A stretch of DNA of 13,845 bases from an uncultured Eubacteriales bacterium (GCA_948815685.1 CAQJOC010000003.1:4443-18287), one strand, 5' to 3'; positions 1-7,773 are shown, numbered from the stretch's first letter. Notes: a model not told the origin generated them from the letters alone. Numbers and translations: made by a program.

Positions 1-128
1 AGAATAACTCCGAAGTCCGAACTTCTTTCATCAAAATTCCATTCCGGAGTATACTGATTTGCAAACTTCTTTATTTCCTTTAAAAGAGCTTTTGCGTCTC
101 TCTTGTCAAGCTTAGGAATATCCCCCAT
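1..128 (-). CDS. Baseplate wedge protein, gp6/J-like (Afp11-type), N-terminal fragment
   Basis: This is the first 42 codons of a gene that runs off the left edge. The translation starts MGDIPKLDKRDAKALLKEIK and continues with YTPEWNFDERSSDFGVIL. The pattern of an aromatic residue, then TPEW, a short polar stretch and S-D-x-G-x-x-L is what I know from the N-terminus of the large putative baseplate assembly proteins of eCIS and related phage tails (gpJ, T4 gp6, Afp11). Such proteins join into the ring around the hub. The ATG at 128 has an excellent Shine-Dalgarno site (AAGGGAGGT, ending nine bases upstream). The gene begins 20 bases after the gp25 stop, so the two are almost certainly co-transcribed. 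gp25 followed by a gp6/J-like protein is standard baseplate order. No PAAR-tip gene lies between them, unlike in Afp. Only the N-terminus is visible, so the family call rests on a short stretch. Confidence 0.8.
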   Translation of the reverse strand, partial: MGDIPKLDKRDAKALLKEIKKFANQYTPEWNFDERSSDFGVI

Positions 129-148
129 CTTTTCTGACCTCCCTTAAT

Positions 149-532
149 TTAATTATTTACACTTATTTTGTGACTCACTCTTTCCTGGTTTGGTGAAACG
201 TTTGTAATATAATCTACATTTACCGTAACCGTGGAAGCCGAACCCCCATCCGTTTTTATTGATACGTTGAGACTCCTTATATTCGTTTCCCATCTTTTAA
301 GTGCTTTCGTAACAGACTCCTTAAGGTCATTAATAAATGTAGGGTCTACAACTTCAAACAAAAAAGAGCGTATATTCGTTCCAAAATTGGGAAGAAGTTT
401 TCTTTCATTGAGCTGAGTAAGAAGTATTATTTTTATAGCTTGCTTTATGTTTTCATTATCTTCTGTTGACATAATTCTCCCCGTATCCTTATCAACATTC
501 ACGGGAAAACTCCAGCCTCTGATTCTTGCCAC
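149..532 (-). CDS. Baseplate wedge protein, GPW/gp25 family (Afp9-like)
   Basis: A 127-residue protein of typical gp25 length. The gp25 hallmarks are present: an N-terminal GWSFPV segment, a helix with ENIKQAIKIIL, the L-N-E-R-K-L-L-P-NFGTNI core in which the conserved E-R-x-x-x-P-x-F/Y-G motif sits, and a following FLFEVVDP. In T4, Afp and T6SS this protein clips sheath and wedge together and is essential for triggering contraction. The start is GTG at 532, preceded by GGAGG with eight bases between, and 25 bases separate it from the spike gene stop. The C-terminal half is a beta-rich segment with alternating V and T, also normal for the family. Nothing is missing. Identification is from the motif and from its position between the spike and gp6/J genes. 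Confidence 0.92.
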   Translation of the reverse strand: MARIRGWSFPVNVDKDTGRIMSTEDNENIKQAIKIILLTQLNERKLLPNFGTNIRSFLFEVVDPTFINDLKESVTKALKRWETNIRSLNVSIKTDGGSASTVTVNVDYITNVSPNQERVSHKISVNN

Positions 533-557
533 TTTACCTTCCTCCTTTAAGTTCTAT

Positions 558-1244
558 TTATCCCAGCATGGTAGAACCGCTTCCTTTGACTATGGCTGTT
601 GCACCCTGAAGCTTTGCCTGTGCCGTAGCCTGTAAAACGGTATTTAGACCTTGTATATTTAAATTACTGTTTGTTTTAAGATTTATTCCTTGATTATTTA
701 TTTGAAGAGAACTTGTCCCCACACTGATTTTGATTTCCTGCTTTGCGTTTAAAGCTATGCTTCCTTTATTTCCGTCTATCGTAATTTTTGTTTGTTTATC
801 ACTCATTTGAAGTGAAAGCTTTTTACTTGTCTGTTCTATTGAAATAATATCTTCTTTGCCTTTACTACCCATCTTGAATTCCAGCTTTTTCTTATTTTTA
901 TCAATGTTTATGCTCCATTCCTGTCCATAGCTGAAATAAAGAGCGGGACTTGTCTTGCTCGCTTTTGCGGGAACAGCGTTGGTTTCATCATATACACATC
1001 CCAGACATACAGCGACCTTTTTTGACCGGTCCAAATAGCCTATAATAACTCTCTGCCCCACCGGAGGAACATAAACCAACCCAAAACCGGGTTTCCCTTG
1101 CCCTTTATTCGTAACTCCCGCTATCGGTACCATAAGCTGTACATTTTTAATAGTGACTCCACTGCCCTCAACTTCTACATTAATATAATTAAGTTTATTA
1201 TCCGTTATTATATCCTTTACAATTGCCATATCTATACCATTCAA
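558..1244 (-). CDS. Central spike protein, gp5/VgrG-type OB fold plus beta-helical needle (Afp8 C-terminal half equivalent)
   Basis: A 228-residue protein. Residues 1 to about 90 carry the OB-fold pattern of gp5/VgrG spikes: a basic loop NKGQGKPGFG, then LVYVPPVGQRVIIGYLD and a CLGCVYDE segment. From about residue 115 to the end the chain is a run of short alternating beta strands (KITIDGNKGSIALNA, KISVGTSSLQINNQ, INLKTNSNLNIQG), as expected for the trimeric beta-prism needle. It ends KGSGSTMLG, with no PAAR domain and no effector extension. It would sit on the hub and pierce the target membrane. In Afp and PVC the hub and OB/spike parts are one chain; here the hub is the separate upstream gene, 41 bases away. 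The likely start is TTG at 1244, because GGGGGAG lies six bases before it. ATG at 1229 (MAIVKD) is possible but has no good SD. Confidence 0.88.
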   Translation of the reverse strand: MNGIDMAIVKDIITDNKLNYINVEVEGSGVTIKNVQLMVPIAGVTNKGQGKPGFGLVYVPPVGQRVIIGYLDRSKKVAVCLGCVYDETNAVPAKASKTSPALYFSYGQEWSINIDKNKKKLEFKMGSKGKEDIISIEQTSKKLSLQMSDKQTKITIDGNKGSIALNAKQEIKISVGTSSLQINNQGINLKTNSNLNIQGLNTVLQATAQAKLQGATAIVKGSGSTMLG

Positions 1245-1285
1245 GCCACACTCCCCCTTTCTTTAAAACACAGTAAATCCATTAT

Positions 1286-2473
1286 TTAGCAAGTATCAGT
1301 AGCAAGTGTCAGTTCTGTTTTAAATTCGTAATATCCCAATTTCCCATGTTTCGCAAATTTGTGCTTAACTCCCATAAGTATATAATTATTATTTATTGAC
1401 TTGCTATAACCTAAAATCTGAACTCCCATTCCCAATTTAAGCCCTATGGACTCCAATGGTAAACCGGGAATATTAGCCACACAACTAATAAATTTAATGG
1501 AATCTCTTGTAAAATGCGACTGAGCTATAAATTTCGCATAAGACACTGTATTGACACTTTCATCTTTAATGCTCTTTGATGTAGCTTCATCGATATTTTT
1601 TGATACTTTGGTAGGTTCTGAACCACTTATACCTATGTTTGTTAATTTTTTTACAATTTTTGCCTGAACCTCTTTAGACGGATTTAATGGGTCTATTCCA
1701 TTCACCGTAACTTTATTTGACAGTCCCAGCACATTGGATTTCCATTTGATATTTTCCATGAATCCGCAAGGCGAAAGGCATAATTTTATATTTAACTTGT
1801 ACTTGTCTATATCTATAAAATATACCTCTCCTAAATACACAAAAAACAAGCATCCCGTAATTTTCGATAAACGACATAAAAAGCTGTAATCACTTTCGTT
1901 AATTTGGTATATCGATTGGTTTAAATTTGGTTCTTGTCCAATAGACACGGTTGACTTTAAAATTTTTTGGGTTTTTGTGTAAGATGCTTGTTGTAAAACC
2001 GACCGAACAATAGTCGAATATTTATTTCCTTTTTTTTCTTCTGTTTTGCAGCCCGCCATCATCCACATCTTTGCATCCATACAATCCAAAACAACCGTAG
2101 CTCCATCGTTTCCGTAAGATACTTGGACACTTGAAATAAATCCTTTAAACGCATCATAAAATTTATTTGTTTCCGTTTCCCTAACGGAATACCCAAGTCT
2201 GACGCTTATTGCTTCTCCCTGCTTAATTACACTAAGTTCCGGGCCATCTTGCAGAACTCCACTGTTGGTATAATCTATTTGTGGTCTGTTTAAAACTATT
2301 CTACAGTTACTTGATATTTTTTCCACGGTAGAAGAGATTTCTATACTTTGTATTGACAAATCTTCTTTTTCTTGCCACGGTATTTCCGAACCTATCTGAA
2401 TCGTTGCACAAGGTAAGCCCATATGAAATGAAGAATACGCTTTTTCAATGTTTACCACTTCTTCCACATCCAA
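1286..2473 (-). CDS. Baseplate hub protein, phage late control D/gp27-like (Afp8 N-terminal half equivalent)
   Basis: A 395-residue protein with the layout of gpD/gp27 hubs. The N-terminal beta domain (ATIQIGSEIP, then SIEISSTVEKISSNCRIVL) is followed by ISVRLGYS, FKGFISSVQVSYGNDGATVVLDCMD and the typical helix-and-barrel segment YQINESDYSFLCRLSKITGC with FFVYLGEVYFID. The C-terminal part ends in a G-x-Y-x-F-x-T-E-L strand. The hub trimer plugs the end of the tube and carries the spike. No ATG lies between the upstream in-frame stop and this ORF, so initiation must use TTG at 2473, or GTG at 2467 or 2458; none has a strong SD. The gene follows an unusually long 128-base gap that holds a promoter-like sequence. 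Function is confident from motifs and from the downstream spike; the exact start is not. Confidence 0.87.
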   Translation of the reverse strand: MDVEEVVNIEKAYSSFHMGLPCATIQIGSEIPWQEKEDLSIQSIEISSTVEKISSNCRIVLNRPQIDYTNSGVLQDGPELSVIKQGEAISVRLGYSVRETETNKFYDAFKGFISSVQVSYGNDGATVVLDCMDAKMWMMAGCKTEEKKGNKYSTIVRSVLQQASYTKTQKILKSTVSIGQEPNLNQSIYQINESDYSFLCRLSKITGCLFFVYLGEVYFIDIDKYKLNIKLCLSPCGFMENIKWKSNVLGLSNKVTVNGIDPLNPSKEVQAKIVKKLTNIGISGSEPTKVSKNIDEATSKSIKDESVNTVSYAKFIAQSHFTRDSIKFISCVANIPGLPLESIGLKLGMGVQILGYSKSINNNYILMGVKHKFAKHGKLGYYEFKTELTLATDTC

Positions 2474-2527
2474 TACCAGCTTAATAAAAATATCGATATG
2501 TCTATACGTTCCAATTAAATCACCCTA

Positions 2528-2555
2528 ATTATACAATTTTTTACATAAATTACAA
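2528..2555 (-). promoter_or_regulatory. Candidate internal promoter ahead of the hub gene
   Basis: On the minus strand the 128-base gap between the 964-residue gene and the hub contains TTGTAA (2555-2550), a 16-base spacer and a perfect TATAAT (2533-2528), with the hub start about 55 bases further on. The other gaps in the baseplate part are only 20 to 41 bases. This could give the baseplate genes extra transcription independent of the sheath and tube. In such AT-rich DNA, matches arise by chance, so this is only a candidate. Confidence 0.35.
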
Positions 2556-2601
2556 ATACTTTTTGTGATTAATTTTTCTTAACTAATTAGTAATATCCAA
2601 T

Positions 2602-5496
2602 TTATATTATTCCGCTTCTTCTTCTTTGAGATAACATTTCTTCTTCAACCCTCTCCATTATTTTATCCGACATTAAATCAAAATCGATATCTCCCATGTA
2701 AGACTGTATCATTTTCATCACTTCATCTTTGGTCAATCCTTTCTCTTTAGTCTGTATTGCCTCTTTCCTTGTCTCCGGCACATAATTTTTAGATGTACTC
2801 TTTGTTCTTTTCCCGAATGATGGGCTTTCATACAATTTTTGTTGCTCTCTGTTCTCTTCCCACAGCTTTTCTCCTATTTTTTCTAAACTTATCGGCTTTT
2901 TGTAAATCACTTCGTCTCTTTCAATTTCTCTGTGAACATTTTCAACCGAGGCAATCTTTTGACGATTTAATAAAATTCTTTCCTCTATGTTTTCCCGTAA
3001 ATTGTTAAAATATAATCTTTGGGAATTTTCCGCCTCTCTGTAAAGGCTCTTTTCCTTAATTAATGTCTTGTTTAATTCTCGGATTCTGGCAGGAAGAAAA
3101 GACGAAACTTTTTTATATATATTGTTTTCAATTTTTTCGGTATTTCTTATCTTTTCTTTTATAATTAAAGGGCTTTCCATTAATCTTTCACTTTGATTTT
3201 TTATATCCGATATAATTTTTTCATTGATAACGGATTTTTTAATGTGACTGATTTTTGGAGCTGAAACAGTTCTATTTATAATATCTTGTGAAGCCATTTT
3301 TATGAGTAAATCTATTTCATTTCGGTTTATTACAGGATGCATTTTAGCTAAAATAGTCTTACTTTTCTCTACATTTATATTAGTAAATTTCTCATCTCTG
3401 AATATATCAGTGGCACTTTTTGTTATCAGTTGTCTTTCGGTTACTTTGCTTATTTTATCTTTATATAACTTTTGTGTTCTTAATAATATGTTCTTTCTTT
3501 CTTTAGTCTCCGTATTTAATTTATTTAGAAATACTTTTTTTAAATTAGATAAAATTTTAGTCTTATTTAAAATATTTACATCATTGTCCTGCTGTGAAAA
3601 AAGCGTCTCCTTTTTTAGTACAAGTTGTGTTTTATCCAAAATATTACGTTGCTTTGTTATTTCATGCTCTTTAATGCTTCTTTTAGTTATTTCTTTTAAA
3701 AGATTTTTTCTTTCATTTAACCGCTTATTAAGCAATAATTCATTGTGCAATACGTCTGTAACGTTTATTTCCTTGTTTCTTTGATAAATCCGTTCCACTC
3801 GTGAAACAGCTTTTTTATAACGATTAAAAGACTCATTATAAATTTTGGAAGTATTCTTTATTATTACTTCATCATTGTATCTTTTTGAAATTTCATTCCT
3901 TACCGCTTTTTCAAATTCTTTTCTGAATTCCCTATTATATGTCTCTTTAACCTGATTTTCCGTATCCTGAAGATTAATATTTTTTTGAACGATTTTGTTA
4001 ACCAGATTTACATCGCTTATAACTCTGTTTAATGACGTTTCCTCATACAAACTCCTCGTTTGACCGGTATATTTATTAACTATTTCATTCTGAATTTCAC
4101 TCTTTTTGACCTTTATACCCTTGCTCTTTACGGAATTAATTAAGCGATTCTTTATTTTTGAAGTACTAACCATATAAGAAAACAAATTGCTTAATTTTTC
4201 CGTTTGCAAATATCTTTGTTCAGCTTTTTCGGCTATTTTGGTATGATAAGTAATAAAATCGGATTTTAGAAATAATCTCTTTTTCTCTTTTTCATTAATA
4301 TCTTTGGAAAAAATTATTCCTCTGTTTACAAATATGTTTTTGTTAATTAGTAGCTTCTCCGAAATACGCTCCAAAAACGTATCGGTAAGCTCTATATTTT
4401 GTTCTTTTTTAATTTTAGGTTTCTTTACACGTTTTCTCAGTTCTGAATCTCTAAATACCGTACTTTCCTGTTGTTCTTCGTTTTCCTTAACATTTTTTAT
4501 TTTTAAAAATTGAAGTTCGGTTTTTGAAAAATTAATTAAAGACCTAGTTTCTGAGTCCTTAATTAATTTTTCATATCTTTTCCGACCATATTCATGAATA
4601 AGATAACTTAAATTTCTGCTTTTTAAGTTCTTTTGAATAGATAATACAGCGGATTTTACCTTAAATAAATCCGTATACCGACTTATGATTTTCTTCTCTC
4701 TTAAATCTCTTTTAATGATTTGAGCCGGTCTCGAAATATGTCTTTGCTCTACTGTCCGGTCAAGAGTCTCCTTTATACGGTCTCTGCCGCGATATGTTTC
4801 TTCTCCTTTTAAAGGTTCTAAGGGGAAAACATTTAAAGATTTCTTTAAATTAATAAACTGCTTTTCCCTGAAAGACCTTTCCAAAATCTCTCCGGTTGTA
4901 ATGGTTTTTACTATGTTTTTATACTTATTTTCTAAATTTATAAAATTATTATATTTCCCAAATACATTGGAAACCACATTTACATGTTCTTCTTCGGTTA
5001 CCGCTTTGTGTCTGCTTTTTACGCCTTTTTCAAGTTCAGATTTTTTTTTTGACTCTTCCAAAAGAGATTTTAAAATTTCATTTAATGTCTTTTCATCAAA
5101 CAGATTATTAGATACAAGCTCTAATTTTTGTACTTGACCTTGAGAGAGATTATTTTTAACATTCAACAGCTCATTTTTAAGCTGATTTAAAATTTGCTCT
5201 CTTACTACCGTATTGTTTTGAATAAAAACATTTTGGTCGCTCTGGGCCGCACGCAACTGCGTAAGAAGGTCTATTATGCCTTGGAGTGTACTTTGAGTAA
5301 GAGTATCTTTTTTGGATATATTGTAAATAAGAGACCTTTTAATATCAATTTGGCTTTCATCATCTACGGTTATCGGCATAGGAGCTTTATTCATAAGCAT
5401 TGTACAAAAAGCACTGTTGCTTTTTGCAAACTTAATATATTTTGGAAGCCCCAATGTCGGCCCGATTCCCTTAGTTATTTTAATGTTTTTACTCAC
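2602..5496 (-). CDS. Very long, highly charged helical (coiled-coil) protein of the particle operon, function unknown
   Basis: A 964-residue protein that I do not recognise as a whole. The first 55 or so residues are less charged (KITKGIGPTLGLPKYIKFAK, then NKAPMPITVDD) and look like a small folded head. From about residue 60 to 920 the chain is almost continuous K, E, R, N, I and L-rich helix with few glycines or prolines and no membrane segment or signal peptide. The last 40 residues (KDEVMKMIQSYMGDIDFDLM, then SDKIMERVEEEMLSQRRRSG) form a separate small motif of a kind I associate, from memory, with C-termini of uncharacterised eCIS operon proteins. The start is GTG at 5496, with GGGGA about eight bases upstream; the gap from the preceding gene is 31 bases. 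It lies between the tube-initiator-like gene and the hub, where Afp has its LysM protein, yet no LysM is visible. Candidate roles are tape measure, luminal or cargo protein, or scaffold; all are inference. Confidence 0.8.
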   Translation of the reverse strand: MSKNIKITKGIGPTLGLPKYIKFAKSNSAFCTMLMNKAPMPITVDDESQIDIKRSLIYNISKKDTLTQSTLQGIIDLLTQLRAAQSDQNVFIQNNTVVREQILNQLKNELLNVKNNLSQGQVQKLELVSNNLFDEKTLNEILKSLLEESKKKSELEKGVKSRHKAVTEEEHVNVVSNVFGKYNNFINLENKYKNIVKTITTGEILERSFREKQFINLKKSLNVFPLEPLKGEETYRGRDRIKETLDRTVEQRHISRPAQIIKRDLREKKIISRYTDLFKVKSAVLSIQKNLKSRNLSYLIHEYGRKRYEKLIKDSETRSLINFSKTELQFLKIKNVKENEEQQESTVFRDSELRKRVKKPKIKKEQNIELTDTFLERISEKLLINKNIFVNRGIIFSKDINEKEKKRLFLKSDFITYHTKIAEKAEQRYLQTEKLSNLFSYMVSTSKIKNRLINSVKSKGIKVKKSEIQNEIVNKYTGQTRSLYEETSLNRVISDVNLVNKIVQKNINLQDTENQVKETYNREFRKEFEKAVRNEISKRYNDEVIIKNTSKIYNESFNRYKKAVSRVERIYQRNKEINVTDVLHNELLLNKRLNERKNLLKEITKRSIKEHEITKQRNILDKTQLVLKKETLFSQQDNDVNILNKTKILSNLKKVFLNKLNTETKERKNILLRTQKLYKDKISKVTERQLITKSATDIFRDEKFTNINVEKSKTILAKMHPVINRNEIDLLIKMASQDIINRTVSAPKISHIKKSVINEKIISDIKNQSERLMESPLIIKEKIRNTEKIENNIYKKVSSFLPARIRELNKTLIKEKSLYREAENSQRLYFNNLRENIEERILLNRQKIASVENVHREIERDEVIYKKPISLEKIGEKLWEENREQQKLYESPSFGKRTKSTSKNYVPETRKEAIQTKEKGLTKDEVMKMIQSYMGDIDFDLMSDKIMERVEEEMLSQRRRSGII

Positions 5497-5527
5497 CTTT
5501 CATTCCCCATCGCCTTTAAAATATTGT

Positions 5528-7183
5528 TTAACTTGCATCTATAATATTTTGTATTTCATCCGCTTGATTTTCAGCCTCAGCCGCCGTTTCCGCAGCTTCA
5601 TCCGCCATCTCTTGTGCCGTTTTTATTGCCTCTGCCCTCTGCTCCTCAAATTTCTTTTTAGCCTCTTCTATTTCTTTCGTCTTTAGTTCATATTCTTTTT
5701 GCGTTTTTGCTATTTCTTTCCTTGTTTCTCGGTCTCTGGCAGCCTCAAATTCTTCTTTTGCTTTTTCCAGTTTCCCTACATTTTCTCTATGTTCTTCTTC
5801 TCGTTTCATCCTTTCATCCACGGCCTTCTCTGTCTTTTTCAGACCTATTCTTCTTTGTTTTTCAAAATCTTCTCTTACCTTGTCGATTTCATCCTGATTT
5901 TTCTGCATCATTTTCTGCCACTTCTGTGACTGGAGTTCTTTTGCCGCCTCTTTAGATGATTTTGCCATAGCTCTTGCCAATTCCATTGTCTTAATTGCTG
6001 CAAATTTAGAAATTTCCGCCTTTTCAGCTTTATCTTTATAATCTTTAATTTTTTCTTTTTGTAATTCCTTGAAACTAACCAAATCTAAAGACAAACGGTC
6101 CGCCGCATCTTGTGCCAATCGTGACGCCATTCGGGTGGAATTAGCCAATTCTTTGGAATGTTTTCGTATTTGTTCCAAAATTTTTTTCTGTGCTTTTATC
6201 GATTTCTCCATAGACTCAGATAATTCTTGCCTTTCCGCAAGGTATTTATTTGATGCTCTATCCAGCATGCGAGCTAAATTTTTAGAAATTTCATTTTTCT
6301 TTTCTTCGGCTGCATTCTTAGCCTTTTCTATCTGTTCTTCAAACTTTCTCTTTGCTTCCTCTGACTTATGGTACATTTCCTTAAATTGCTCTCTGATAGC
6401 CGTTATACTTTTCTCCAGCTCCACATCTCTTTCTTCTTCAAATTTTTCCTTTAATTTTTCTGCCGAATCATGCATTTTTTCAAATTTATCTCTGATAGAG
6501 ATTACATTTTTTGCCAGTTCCTCGTCTCTCGCTTTATTAAACTCTTCTTTGGATTTCTCAACTGCGTCAACATCTATAGGTTCCCATGGAACTTTCGAGG
6601 CTTCCGCACTGTTTCCCAAATAATAAGCTCCCGAAGGTGGTGAAAGAGGAAGTCTTGTAATTCCCGTATGCATTACTTTAAAAGTTTCTATTAATATTGA
6701 GCCGGACGTAGCGTCCAAATCACCTAAGGACCATTCTTTTATTCCAAGTGCCAAAAAAGAGTATAATCCAATAATTTTATCTCGTTTTGTGGTCGAATAA
6801 ACGGTTATGGTTCCTAAAGCCGGACCATATTCAAGAAGCTCCTGTGGGTCAAGCGTATTTAAAGCAAAAAATGCCGCTTTTCTTCCTGCGTTGTTCGGGA
6901 TAAGAGCCGCTGCTGCTTTCGCTGCCCCCGTAATTGCCGATGATGCTCTGAGAAGTAAACCTCTTGTAAATGTCAGCTCAGGGTTGTCATCCTGAGGTTT
7001 ACCAAGTAAAATTTTATGGTCATTTACACCGCCTTCTTCACAAGGTTCAAAACTTCTTGTTACCTGAATACCCGAAACAGTCTGAAATCCAAAACTAACT
7101 CCGTTAAAATCAACTTTAAAATGATATCCCGAAGTTAAATCTCCGGCAGATGATATTCTATCTTTTGTCCAAAGATTTGACAT
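5528..7183 (-). CDS. Tube-fold protein (T4 gp19/Afp5-like) with a long C-terminal coiled coil
   Basis: A 551-residue protein with two parts. Residues 1-180 are a phage-tail-tube fold: YHFKVDFNGVSFGFQTVSGI at the N-terminus, L-x-F-T-R-G-L in the middle, and a C-terminal GDLDATSGSILIETFKVMHT. The last stretch parallels the GDLDSTTSDILIEKLTIQHE of the 172-residue tube protein encoded upstream, so the two are paralogues. Tube proteins normally stop here. After a linker rich in G, S and P (about 181-202) come about 350 residues of E/K/A-rich coiled coil. These include a repeated unit of about 35 residues, seen at 211-246 and 247-280 (each K-x-K-E-x-F, then a-R-D, then an I-R-x-x-F segment) and in weaker form at 476-515. 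The ATG at 7183 has GGGAGG eight bases upstream. In Afp and PVC the second tube protein is the first ring next to the hub, so this is probably the tube initiator, with an extension of unknown use. Confidence 0.85.
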   Translation of the reverse strand: MSNLWTKDRISSAGDLTSGYHFKVDFNGVSFGFQTVSGIQVTRSFEPCEEGGVNDHKILLGKPQDDNPELTFTRGLLLRASSAITGAAKAAAALIPNNAGRKAAFFALNTLDPQELLEYGPALGTITVYSTTKRDKIIGLYSFLALGIKEWSLGDLDATSGSILIETFKVMHTGITRLPLSPPSGAYYLGNSAEASKVPWEPIDVDAVEKSKEEFNKARDEELAKNVISIRDKFEKMHDSAEKLKEKFEEERDVELEKSITAIREQFKEMYHKSEEAKRKFEEQIEKAKNAAEEKKNEISKNLARMLDRASNKYLAERQELSESMEKSIKAQKKILEQIRKHSKELANSTRMASRLAQDAADRLSLDLVSFKELQKEKIKDYKDKAEKAEISKFAAIKTMELARAMAKSSKEAAKELQSQKWQKMMQKNQDEIDKVREDFEKQRRIGLKKTEKAVDERMKREEEHRENVGKLEKAKEEFEAARDRETRKEIAKTQKEYELKTKEIEEAKKKFEEQRAEAIKTAQEMADEAAETAAEAENQADEIQNIIDAS

Positions 7184-7225
7184 TCCCTAAGCCTCCCATC
7201 CACGAATCAGTCTATATGTCAGATA

Positions 7226-7414
7226 TCAAATATACTTTTTCTCTTTCCTCCGCTTTGTTCTTTTTTTATTTATACCAGATATTTCATTGCAAAATCGTAT
7301 TCTTTCCTTATGCGTAAGGCCCATAATCTCTGTATACGGCCAATGAAAATAATATGCCAAAAAAGAAATCTCCTCATATAAAGTGTCTTGGGGATAACTT
7401 TTTAGGCTTCCCCG
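7226..7414 (-). CDS. DUF6760-like module, -1 frame extension of the tail assembly gene
   Basis: Sixty-two codons in the -1 frame relative to the upstream gene, overlapping its last codons. The peptide reads RGSLKSYPQDTLYEEISFLA, then YYFHWPYTEIMGLTHKERIR and a lysine-rich tail. The pattern Y-P-x-D-x-L-Y-E-E-(I/V)-(A/S)-(Y/F)-x-A-Y-x-F-H-W-(x)n-E-I-(L/M)-x-L-x-H-x-E-R is what I know as DUF6760, a small family next to the tail assembly gene in eCIS clusters. The frame has no ATG, GTG or TTG before its conserved motif, and a stop closes it 21 bases before the shift site. It is therefore not an independent gene as written. A -1 ribosomal shift at 7414-7420 would produce a 182-residue fusion (120 + 62). 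Alternatives are a one-base assembly error or an unusual initiator codon. Translation is shown here from the first codon read after the shift (CGG, 7414-7412). Confidence 0.8.
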   Translation of the reverse strand, partial: RGSLKSYPQDTLYEEISFLAYYFHWPYTEIMGLTHKERIRFCNEISGINKKRTKRRKEKKYI

Positions 7415-7434
7415 AAAAAAGGCAAAGTCACCTC
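7390..7434 (-). promoter_or_regulatory. Probable programmed -1 frameshift site (T TTT TTC with stimulators)
   Basis: In the zero frame the tail assembly gene reads CCT TTT TTC GGG GAA GCC TAA. T TTT TTC (7420-7414) fits the X XXY YYZ slippery heptamer exactly and in the correct phase. The -1 frame entered is the open DUF6760-like frame. An SD-like GAGGTG (7434-7429) lies eight bases upstream, comparable to the stimulator in the dnaX shift. Immediately downstream GGGGA (7413-7409) can pair with TCCCC (7394-7390) across a 14-base loop. The missing spacer before this stem is not ideal. Confidence 0.65.
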
Positions 7435-7773
7435 AAACCTGTGTGAACAATTCGGGCAAGTCACATGAGCTACCTGTGGTTCCGCTGCGTTAATTTTTTG
7501 ATATAAATCTTGCAGATACGCCATATCTGCCGTATATAAGTTTTCAATTACATTTACACTTACACTCGGAAGTGTTCCAAGTTTAACTATTACCCTTTCC
7601 AGCAAAAGGATACTTAAATACCCTGCATTCATTTTTACTCTCGGGTCATTTAAAGGAACTATTTCATCTGCGGCATTTGCAAGCCTCATTATTCCGGACT
7701 TATGAACTTCTCCATTTTTATCTACATATCCTTTCGGTAATTCAAAACTTACTTGTGTTTCAAAAGACGCCAT
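7402..7773 (-). CDS. Phage tail assembly-type protein of eCIS (short, unshifted product)
   Basis: A 123-residue protein. It has an N-terminal beta segment (FELPKGYVDKNGEVHKSGIM), then RLANAADEIVPLNDPRVKMN, a helical region (YLSILLLERVIVKLGTLPSV) and a C-terminal half zinc-ribbon, CPNCSHRFEV. This order matches the tail assembly proteins found between tube genes in many eCIS clusters. It is probably a chaperone for tube assembly or loading rather than a core part. With only one C-x-x-C pair, metal binding would need a dimer or partner. The ATG at 7773 has only a weak SD (GAGAG, about 12 bases upstream) and follows a 405-base spacer, so expression may be kept below that of the tube. The gene ends 5 codons past a slippery heptamer, and a longer 182-residue product joining it to the DUF6760-like module is likely, as for lambda G and GT. 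Confidence 0.82.
   Translation of the reverse strand: MASFETQVSFELPKGYVDKNGEVHKSGIMRLANAADEIVPLNDPRVKMNAGYLSILLLERVIVKLGTLPSVSVNVIENLYTADMAYLQDLYQKINAAEPQVAHVTCPNCSHRFEVTLPFFGEA

Noticed and set aside
3302..3784. Plus-strand open frames opposite the 964-residue gene and elsewhere (for example 3302-3784, 5194-5544, 6069-6623, 11237-11668)
   Set aside because: They are antisense shadows. Their translations are phenylalanine- and serine-rich, as expected from complementing lysine- and glutamate-rich coding sequence, they lack SD sites and they match no family.
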